Origin: JBLHKE01 sp047619485
Lineage (GTDB): Bacteria; Verrucomicrobiota; Verrucomicrobiia; Verrucomicrobiales; DEV007
Assembly: GCA_047619485.1 (NCBI GenBank)
Contig: JBLHKE010000152.1
Location: forward strand, 1-12,551
Direction: 5' to 3'
DNA length: 12,551 bases
The position numbers and the translations under genes are program-made. The notes below the pieces were generated by a model. That model had not been told where the DNA came from, searched no databases, and saw only the letters and a program-made list of their open reading frames with translations. Of this stretch, positions 6,824 through 12,551 are shown piece by piece. Position 1 is the stretch's first letter. The number at the start of each line of letters is the position of its first letter.

Positions 6824-8570
6824 CGGTGAGTTCTGAAAATCGGATCGTGAACGGCTCGCTCTGCACGATGAGCGGCTGCCGGTGAAAATCGAGCGTGACC
6901 TCGAGCCGTAGGTCTTTCACTTCTGTGAAATCGACTTTATCGGGCTTCACCTCGAGCGCCGTCGTCGTGTCTTTGGTGTTCAACTTCTTCTCCGTTACAG
7001 CAACGCCCCTCGGGGCGCCGACGATTCTCAAAGTCGTGTTAAATTTCTGTTTTTCATCCCGCCAGATCAGTTTCACATGGACTTTCCCGGTCGCGCCCTT
7101 GGCGATCTCAGCCGGCGGCGAAACTTCCAGGGTAAGCGGGCTTTCAATCACACGCACCGCGAGCACGCCATCGAACTCATCTGAGATCTCGCTTCCCGGA
7201 TTGCGCTGGCGCAAAGCGTCGCCCGAACTCAGGCGGCTCTCGTAGGTCTTGCCGCCCGCGCTTGCACTGCCGGTCAAGCGCAGCGTCGCCAGCGAACCGG
7301 CGGGCAAGGATTCCGGCAAGCGTAGGCGCAAGTTCGCGTTCCCCTGCTTGGCATCGATCATCGGATTGGCTGCAAGCATCTGAGTTTCCGATTCGATGCG
7401 CAATGTGATCGCCTCATCGAACTGATGGCGCTGGCACTGGATGGGAATGACGATGACCCCGCCGGCGACCGCTGGAAAATGATCCCCAAGCGGGCGGTTC
7501 TTATCTCCCTGGCGCGGAATCGTCAGCCCGAAGGGCGCCATGCCCAGATTCAGTTCGATGCCGTAGATGAAATCGTCGCCGTGCCGGCCGAAAGCGTCTC
7601 CGACCGTGAGCAAATAGTCGCCGCCCTTCGCCAACCGCAAGCGCATCAGGCGTTCGTCGAAAGCGTCGTCCGGTGTTGCCGCGATCTGCTTGCCCTCCGC
7701 GTCGGAAAGTTTCAGGCGCACCAGCGCGGGCGACAATAGCGATCGAACTTTGGGGATGATGGTGAGATAAGATCCTGCCGGAACTCCGAAGCGGAAAACG
7801 TCCTGATCCCCTCTCGATTCGAAGCGCCCGAACACGGTGCTTGGCACCGATGTCGGATGCGGATTGGCGGACTCGGCGACAAGCGCTCGCTCCGGCCGCG
7901 GCTCTGGCGGGCCGATCGTCAGGCGGAATGGTAGACCGCCGCGGTACTGCGAATCGATCAGCTCGATCAGGTAATCGCCATCGGCTGGCGGCGTGAAATT
8001 GAGCCACGGATCGGCGCCGTAAATCTCGGAATCGTCGCAGAACGCCTGCTGTTTCCCGTCAGCGGATCGTAATCTGAGCACACCATCGAAATCCTTTCCG
8101 GCGCTCTGCGCACGGATCACCATCGCCTGGCCGCCGCGAGCACGAAACCGGTAATAGCTGGCCCCCAAAGGCGCGGACGAGCCGGCGATGATCGCCGGGA
8201 ACGGAATCTCCTGGGCGTCCTCCTGGCGAACGCGCTTCTCGCAGGCGATCACCTTCTCGTGGCTCGCGCGCGAACGCAAAAAGAACAGGTCACTCACCCC
8301 CAAGTTGCTGTGGGCGCGGATCGCCCCGGCGCCGCTAAACTCTGTGGTGATGCGAAACTTAGGCGCCTTGTCGTCGATGCGTTCGATCTTGGCGGGGAAG
8401 CTGCTCCACAGGCTAACGCCCTCCAAGCCCCGACCATGCAAGGTAATCTCGGTGCCGCCGTCGCCGGACTCGATCGCGGCCGGTTCGCAGCGTTCGATCT
8501 TGATCGCCTGCGCGCCCGCGAACTGCGCGGCGACGAGCGCTAGTCCAAACGCGATGGTGATGCCTTTCAA
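6807..8570 (-). CDS. Exported PPC-domain / Ig-like beta-sandwich protein (TTG start)
   Basis: I place the start at TTG 8570, giving 587 residues, although the frame is open further upstream to an ATG at 8690. The TTG gives a clean signal peptide (KGITIAFGLALVAAQFAGA, cut before or after QA), whereas the upstream extension is arginine-rich and overlaps the previous gene's coding sequence. The TTG overlaps the previous stop as TTGA. The mature protein starts with a TIG/IPT-like segment (about 23-105). Two PPC-like (bacterial pre-peptidase C-terminal) domains follow at about 125-220 and 240-345, the first with YYRFRARGGQAMVIRAQSAG and PADGDYLIELID. The C-terminal part (about 345-587) looks like more beta-sandwich or Ig-like modules. 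No catalytic motif is evident. A structural, adhesion or carbohydrate-contact role is inferred from the fold only. Its 3' end overlaps the DUF1549 gene by 17 nt. Confidence 0.83.
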   Translation of the reverse strand: MKGITIAFGLALVAAQFAGAQAIKIERCEPAAIESGDGGTEITLHGRGLEGVSLWSSFPAKIERIDDKAPKFRITTEFSGAGAIRAHSNLGVSDLFFLRSRASHEKVIACEKRVRQEDAQEIPFPAIIAGSSAPLGASYYRFRARGGQAMVIRAQSAGKDFDGVLRLRSADGKQQAFCDDSEIYGADPWLNFTPPADGDYLIELIDSQYRGGLPFRLTIGPPEPRPERALVAESANPHPTSVPSTVFGRFESRGDQDVFRFGVPAGSYLTIIPKVRSLLSPALVRLKLSDAEGKQIAATPDDAFDERLMRLRLAKGGDYLLTVGDAFGRHGDDFIYGIELNLGMAPFGLTIPRQGDKNRPLGDHFPAVAGGVIVIPIQCQRHQFDEAITLRIESETQMLAANPMIDAKQGNANLRLRLPESLPAGSLATLRLTGSASAGGKTYESRLSSGDALRQRNPGSEISDEFDGVLAVRVIESPLTLEVSPPAEIAKGATGKVHVKLIWRDEKQKFNTTLRIVGAPRGVAVTEKKLNTKDTTTALEVKPDKVDFTEVKDLRLEVTLDFHRQPLIVQSEPFTIRFSELTDDKNK

Positions 8571-9475
8571 GGATCCGTCTTGGCTACGGGTTCGCCCTCC
8601 GTGGCTGTCGCGGGGACGTCGTAGAGATACAGGTCGAATTTCCCCGCCCGTTCGGAGACGACGACCAGCTGCTTGCCATCTGGATGCCACGCCGGATAGT
8701 CGTCACGCTCTTCGTTGTCGGTGATCCGACGCACCTCGCTGCCATCGATGTTCATCACGTAGATGTCGTAGGAACCGTTGCGCGTGCTGGTGAACGCGAC
8801 CTGCTTGCCATCGGGCGATACCGACGGACGGATGTCCATAAGCGTGTTCTCCGTGAGCCGGCGCTCGTTGCTGCCGTCGACGTCCATCGCGTAGATCTCG
8901 TAGTTGTTCTCGCGCGAGTTGCTGAAGACGATGGTCTTGCCGTCCGGCGTGAAGGTCGGCCAGTTGCTGATTCCCTCACACTGCGTCAACTGCTTCTTGT
9001 CGCTGCCGTCGATCTTCACCGACCACAATTGCTGCGGTCCGGTCTCGGCAAAGGCGTAGACGACGCGCGCGTTGTCTGGGGAGAAAACCGGGCTGCGCGT
9101 GCCGCCGCGACCGCTGTGGGTGATCGCGACGTCCTTCTTCTCTTTCAGGTCGCGGATCACAAGTTTCGCCGTCAGGTTGCCGGTGCACTCGGTGACCGTC
9201 ATGTAGCGCCCGTCGGCGGAGAGCGTCGGTTCGATGTGGTGCTTGTCGCCGACGTCTTTGACGAGCGGTTCGGCCTTGCGCGACGCCAGATCGAGCCGCA
9301 TCACGCGCACCAGATCATCCTGTTCATCGTAGCCGTAGATCAGCGCCTTGCCGCCATCGACAAACTGTGGGTCGCGCTTGAGGATGCCGTCTTCAGTGAG
9401 GCGCTGCGGTTCGCCAGCCATCGCGGCACCGAGCGCAGCCGTGGCGACCAGTATAATTCCCTTAAAGCAGTTCAT
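8567..9475 (-). CDS. Secreted TolB-like PD40 (WD40-like) beta-propeller protein
   Basis: This 302-residue protein has an N-terminal signal peptide (FKGIILVATAALGAAMA, cleavage near residue 20, before GEPQRLT). The rest is a run of about six PD40-type repeats. The pattern 'P.fSPDGk.i.f.s.r....dIy.mdvdGs..rrlT' recurs at roughly 35-60, 82-108, 128-160, 172-207, 216-250 and 259-287, for example RPSVSPDGKQVAFTS and SYDIYVMNIDGSEVRRIT. This matches the C-terminal propeller of TolB, but the TolB N-terminal domain is absent and no tol genes are nearby, so it should not be named tolB. A periplasmic or surface protein-interaction role is likely. The ATG at 9475 lies inside the end of the DUF1501 gene (14-nt overlap), and its stop overlaps the next TTG start. 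Confidence 0.92.
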   Translation of the reverse strand: MNCFKGIILVATAALGAAMAGEPQRLTEDGILKRDPQFVDGGKALIYGYDEQDDLVRVMRLDLASRKAEPLVKDVGDKHHIEPTLSADGRYMTVTECTGNLTAKLVIRDLKEKKDVAITHSGRGGTRSPVFSPDNARVVYAFAETGPQQLWSVKIDGSDKKQLTQCEGISNWPTFTPDGKTIVFSNSRENNYEIYAMDVDGSNERRLTENTLMDIRPSVSPDGKQVAFTSTRNGSYDIYVMNIDGSEVRRITDNEERDDYPAWHPDGKQLVVVSERAGKFDLYLYDVPATATEGEPVAKTDP

Positions 9476-10802
9476 GGATCAGGCGGCCTCCGTCTAGGAC
9501 ATTCATCTCTGCCCGCTGCTGCGCACCGACGCCGCAGAGTTCGGCGATCGTCGTGCCGGCCATCAGCGGCGTGATCGGCTCGGTCACCGGGTGCTCGGCG
9601 CGTGCGTCGCTCTCGCCGATCGTGCGCCCGGGTTGCACCCCGGCACCCGCCCAGATTGAGAAGTAGCAATGCTGGTGGTGTTCGCGCGCGGCGCGCTTGC
9701 TGATCTTCGGGGTGCGACCGAACTCGCCCATCGCGACGACCAGCGTGTCCTCCATCATGCCGCGATCATAGAGGTCGTCGAGCAGCGCGGAAAACGCGCG
9801 ATCGAGGATCGGACAATGGCGGTCCTGCAGCAGTTCGAAGTTGTAGATGTGCGTGTCCCATCCCCAGTCGCCGTTCGGCGTGAATGTCTCGACGTACTCA
9901 CTCCAGTTGACCTGGATGTAGGGCACGCCGGCCTGGGCGAGGCGGCGGGCGAGCAGGCAACTCTGGCCGAAGGCGGTCTGGCCATAGGCGTCGCGCGTCT
10001 TCTGCTTTTCGGCCGTCAGGTCGAAGGCGTCGCGCGCCTCCGGATCGGTGAGCAAGCCGTACGCTGCCTGCTGCGTCTTCTCCCAATCCTCGATGCGCGC
10101 ACCGTCGAGCTGGCGGTTGGCGTCGTCCAGCTTCTCCAGCAGCGCCTTGCGGTTGTGAATCCGGTTCGGCGTGATACCATCGAGCATCTTCAGCGTCGGA
10201 ATATTGACGTCGCCATGCTGCGAACAGCTGACGAGAAACGGGTCATGTGCCTTACCGAGGGCGGCACCGCCGTAGCCTTCGATGCGCCGCGGCAGGTCGC
10301 GCGGAATCCCGCGACCGAGCGAAAAGAACGGCGGCAGCGCCCCGCTGTGGCCGCGGTGTTTGCTGATGATTGATCCGAAGTTCGGGTGCACCGTCGGTGA
10401 CTCCGCGAAACCCGTCAGCCCGATCGTCCCGGCTCCCGGGTGCCCGCCGTCGGTGGTCTTCATCGACCGGATCAGCGAAAACTTGTCATTGCGCTTGGCG
10501 AGGCGTGGCAAGAGTTCGGAGAAATGCACACCTGGGATGCGCGTGGGAATCGTCCCGAACGGGCCGCGGTATTCCATCGGCGCATCCGGTTTTGGATCGA
10601 AGGTGTCGATGTGACTGGGTCCACCCCACAGCCAGACTAGGATCACCGATTTCGCCTTGGCGCGGCTCTGCGCCGCCTGCACCTCGAGCAGACTTGGCAG
10701 ACCTGCCCCCATCGCGAAGGGCACTGCCGCGGCGGTTTTGAGAAACGAGCGCCGGGATAACCCACTGCAATCATTGGCATTGAATTTACCGATCCCGATC
10801 AT
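9462..10802 (-). CDS. DUF1501 protein, Tat-exported (alkaline-phosphatase-superfamily-like)
   Basis: This is the first gene of the operon (446 residues). The N-terminus carries a twin-arginine signal, SRRSFLK at 16-22. A hydrophobic alanine-rich stretch follows and ends near VQAAQS (about 41-46), so export in folded form through Tat is predicted. The DUF1501 signatures are clear: WLWGGPSHIDTFDPKPDAP (57-75), WDTHIYNFELLQDRHCPILD (315-334), VVAMGEFGRTPKIS (355-368) and YFSIWAGAGVQPGRTIGESD (380-399). The family is distantly related to sulfatases and alkaline phosphatases, with metal-binding Asp/His residues likely among these motifs. No substrate is established. Where related proteins often have GRDHW after the GEFGRTP motif, this one reads AREHHQH. 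The ATG at 10802 puts the Tat motif at a normal distance. No strong Shine-Dalgarno sequence is visible. The 3' end overlaps the next gene by 14 nt. Confidence 0.93.
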   Translation of the reverse strand: MIGIGKFNANDCSGLSRRSFLKTAAAVPFAMGAGLPSLLEVQAAQSRAKAKSVILVWLWGGPSHIDTFDPKPDAPMEYRGPFGTIPTRIPGVHFSELLPRLAKRNDKFSLIRSMKTTDGGHPGAGTIGLTGFAESPTVHPNFGSIISKHRGHSGALPPFFSLGRGIPRDLPRRIEGYGGAALGKAHDPFLVSCSQHGDVNIPTLKMLDGITPNRIHNRKALLEKLDDANRQLDGARIEDWEKTQQAAYGLLTDPEARDAFDLTAEKQKTRDAYGQTAFGQSCLLARRLAQAGVPYIQVNWSEYVETFTPNGDWGWDTHIYNFELLQDRHCPILDRAFSALLDDLYDRGMMEDTLVVAMGEFGRTPKISKRAAREHHQHCYFSIWAGAGVQPGRTIGESDARAEHPVTEPITPLMAGTTIAELCGVGAQQRAEMNVLDGGRLIHELL

Positions 10803-11031
10803 TGGTTGGTCTGGTGGGGTAGCATGAAGACGCCTGTGTTATTGAAACAATAGTGAGAACCTGCAGAAGATGCAAGCCCCACCTCAAGATTTCAGCTCGG
10901 CCTTCGGACGAACAATCAATATGAGCACGGTTGTCTTCATTGGGAATTCCCAGATAAGCGCAAGCTGGCTCTCCTGACAATCCTCCGGATGAACCCGGAC
11001 TCGCCCTCATCCGAGTCTTGGAACACTACGC
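10803..11031. other. Leader/intergenic region upstream of the operon
   Basis: This stretch of 229 bp lies between the operon start and the stop codon of the truncated gene remnant. Short reading frames cross it on both strands, but none has recognisable family motifs or ribosome-binding support. I found no riboswitch-like structure or strong terminator by eye. It is the only plausible site for the operon promoter between the remnant and the first gene. Confidence 0.45.
10847..10875 (-). promoter_or_regulatory. Weak candidate sigma70-type promoter of the five-gene operon
   Basis: On the minus strand TTGCAT (10870-10875) is followed after 17 bp by TATTGT (10847-10852). This matches consensus at 3/6 in the -35 box and 4/6 in the -10 box, with ideal spacing. 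It would place the transcript start about 40 nt upstream of the DUF1501 ATG. A small ATTG-AAA-CAAT palindrome overlaps the -10. Such matches occur by chance, so this is only a candidate. Confidence 0.25.
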
Positions 11032-11370
11032 CTACTCGAACAGCTTGCTCACCTTCTCCATGATGGGGGTGAACCCCGTGAGTTTGTCGGATCGACCGTA
11101 GTGATAGCGGGCCTGGCCGAGCGTCAGGAAGCGGTTCTTTTGTAATTGGAGTTGGATCTTCTCCAAGTCTTTTCTCAAGTGCTCGTTCCAATGGGCGAGC
11201 GCAAATTTGTAGAGAGCCTCGTCGGTGGCGTGAACTTGGTCGATCGGGAGGTTCCGGTTCAGGACTAGCCCGCAGCGCGAGAGTTTCACTTACCAGGAAT
11301 TGCTGGTGCAGATGTTCAATGGCATCGCCTCGTCAATATAGGCTGGGGACTCACGATAGAGAACGGTCAG
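11032..11370 (-). pseudogene. Gene remnant of unknown function, 5'-truncated by IS copy 2
   Basis: The minus strand shows one reading frame running from the IS junction at 11370 (beginning LTVLYRESPAYIDEAMPL) to TAG at 11032. It is broken once by an in-frame TAA at about 11290-11292, just after CTSNSW. After that stop the frame continues for 85 codons (KLSRCGLVLNRNLPIDQVH..., ending PIMEKVSKLFE). The amino-acid composition looks protein-like on both sides of the stop. I therefore read it as the C-terminal end of one gene that lost its 5' part to the IS and later acquired a nonsense mutation. A separate small gene starting at GTG 11289 is possible but lacks a Shine-Dalgarno sequence. I do not recognise the family. 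Confidence 0.55.
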
Positions 11371-11392
11371 CCCGTAGTACCCGAAAACTCGA
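11371..11392. repeat. Left terminal repeat of IS copy 2 (degenerate)
   Basis: This aligns with the left repeat of copy 1 with three substitutions in 22 bases. The partner repeat lies beyond the window, so inverted pairing cannot be checked here. Confidence 0.7.
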
Positions 11393-11404
11393 ATCGTCGA
11401 TATT

Positions 11405-12475
11405 TCATGCGGCATCCCGGTAGTAGTAGCGCAGCAGTCCTCCAAGCCTCTGCCGACATTGCACCTCACCCTTACCGCCCGAACCGAACTCCGGCTCGAT
11501 GATCTTGTTCTCCAGACCTTGGTGGTTCCTCTACCGGTGGTAGTGCTCGCAGAACTGAGCGACGGCTCTTCGCAGAGATCCCTCACCAACCAAGGTCATC
11601 CGGCTCAGACACTCCTCCTTGATCGAACACACAAACCTCTCCGCAAATGCGTTCAAATTGGGAGCGCGTGGCGGCAGGCGCACCGAGTTCACTCCGCCAC
11701 TTTCGAGGATCGACAGGAACACTTTCGTGAACACGGTCGCACGGTCATGCGATCAGGTACCGGTATCCAATAAGGAATCCGCTTGAGCAGTCGGTGAGAT
11801 TTCGCCCGACCTGCTTCATCCACAGCCCGTCCGGTTCAGGCACGATCCCGGCGATGTTCACCTTCCGGGTCGATAGCCGGATCACGAACAGGACGTGGTA
11901 GCGCACCAGCCCGCGCGGCGTCCACACCTCGACGGTGAAGAAGTCGGTGGCTCCCAGCACATCCCAGTGCATCTTTAAGAACTCCGCCCAGGTGGTCTTC
12001 CGTTCGCGCTCCGGAGCTGGCTCCATATCAGCATGCTTCAGGATGTCGGCGATGGTTTCTCTCCCGATGTCATGTCCCAGATTGGCCAGCGCTCCACGGA
12101 TCCTCGTATATCCCCAGCCACGGTTCTCCTCGGCCATCTTTACCACCAGCGCCTGAATCTCAGCCTTTGTTGGCGGGCGCCCAACTTTCCCTCGGACGGC
12201 GCTGGAATCGTATTTCTTTGCGATGAGCTTGCGGTGCCAGGCCAGCAGGGTCTACGGCGTGACAAGGTTCACAATTTCCTTCAACCGCCCATAGCGGATC
12301 AGCGTGGCCTTGCGCGCCAGGCGTCTCCTCTGGTCATCCGTGAAGTTCGGCCGTCAGTCGCCCTGCTGCTCTTTCAATACCTTGATCTCCTCCTGCAGGT
12401 ATTCGATCACGAGCTGCTGCTGGCGGTTCATCCAGCCAGTGAGAGCGACACCAGGATAAGTTTGAATGCGTCCAT
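11405..12475 (-). pseudogene. Transposase pseudogene of IS copy 2 (multiple stops and frameshifts)
   Basis: This is homologous to the intact transposase at 1790-2857. Reading from the ATG at 12475, an extra 2 bp near 12436-12443 shifts the frame almost at once. In the restored frame a TGA at 12354-12356 replaces an arginine codon, and a TAG at 12252-12254 replaces the Gln of VTPQTL. A long open stretch then includes the first catalytic Asp (GATDFFTVEVW) and ends at TGA 11745-11747. There an extra base near 11750 shifts the frame just before the second catalytic Asp (HDRATVFT). The third catalytic residue (NAFAERFV) is in the next stretch, which ends at TAG 11531-11533 within HYHR-RN. The remainder runs in frame to the original stop at 11405. 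The region is 3 bp longer than copy 1, matching the +2 and +1 insertions. No functional full-length product is possible. Confidence 0.9.
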
Positions 12476-12551
12476 CGGTGCACTATCGCAGCTTCACGCA
12501 GGCGGAACACGCTCCCAAATGCGATTCTTGGCGTGCCCTCAAACGATTGAA

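Larger units (their letters stand above)
11371..12551 (-). mobile_element. Decayed insertion sequence, copy 2 (right end outside window)
   Basis: This is homologous to 1756-2976 along its whole visible length and in the same orientation. Similarity starts at CCCGTAG (11371). The first 69 bases differ from copy 1 at only three positions, all within the terminal repeat (GTACCCGA in place of GTGTCCGG). The window ends inside the element: by alignment with copy 1 about 43 bp remain, including the right inverted repeat. The transposase gene is broken, and the damaged left repeat also suggests that the copy cannot move by itself. Confidence 0.88.

Noticed and set aside
8571..8690. Forty-residue N-terminal extension of the PPC-domain protein from ATG 8690
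   Set aside because: It is arginine-rich, lies fully inside the PD40 gene, and would place the signal peptide internally. The TTG at 8570 explains the sequence better.
8567..9475. Naming the PD40 gene tolB
   Set aside because: Only the propeller repeats are shared. The TolB N-terminal domain and neighbouring tol/pal genes are absent.
8684..9574. Long plus-strand frame of 296 codons opposite the PD40 gene
   Set aside because: It is an antisense shadow of a well-supported gene in GC-rich DNA. It is rich in Val/Arg/Asp and has no domain pattern.
9669..10373. Plus-strand 234-codon frame opposite the DUF1501 gene
   Set aside because: It is an antisense shadow caused by GC-rich codon bias. The opposite strand carries clear DUF1501 motifs.
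10786..11191. Two short overlapping minus-strand frames (10786-11010 and 10937-11191) upstream of the operon
   Set aside because: They overlap each other, the DUF1501 start and the gene remnant in other frames, and have biased composition with no recognisable motif or ribosome-binding site.

Overview
The window looks like chromosomal DNA of a PVC-group bacterium, most likely Verrucomicrobia or Planctomycetes. The reason is an operon combining DUF1501, DUF1549/DUF1553 (the 'PSD/PSCyt' families), a cytochrome c-WD40 fusion and a PPC-type beta-sandwich protein. These families are strongly expanded and co-located in that group. The DNA is fairly GC-rich. No rRNA, tRNA or CRISPR array was seen.

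Layout. Bases 1-1626 (+) hold the C-terminal part of a hybrid sensor histidine kinase whose sensor region lies to the left of the window. Bases 1756-2976 are a complete insertion sequence with near-perfect terminal inverted repeats and one intact DDE/rve transposase gene on the minus strand. Bases 3059-10802 are a five-gene minus-strand operon whose genes overlap or nearly touch. In transcription order it encodes a Tat-exported DUF1501 protein, a secreted TolB-like PD40 beta-propeller, a secreted PPC/Ig-like protein (TTG start), a DUF1549/DUF1553 protein with Ig-like (BIG2) domains and two candidate haem motifs, and a cytochrome c fused to a seven-bladed WD40 propeller. Bases 10803-11031 are the leader region with a weak candidate promoter. 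Bases 11032-11370 are a gene remnant cut by the next element. From 11371 to the window end is a second, decayed copy of the same insertion sequence in the same orientation, with at least three nonsense codons and two frameshifts.

How the genes fit together. All five operon products carry an export signal, so they probably act together outside the cytoplasm, in the periplasm or at the cell surface. The set contains one alkaline-phosphatase-superfamily-like protein, two beta-propellers, one adhesion-type beta-sandwich protein and up to three c-type haem sites. The biochemical role of this family set is not established, and I do not assign one. The two direct IS copies bracket an 8,394-bp segment containing the whole operon. 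This resembles a composite transposon, but it could equally be two independent insertions.
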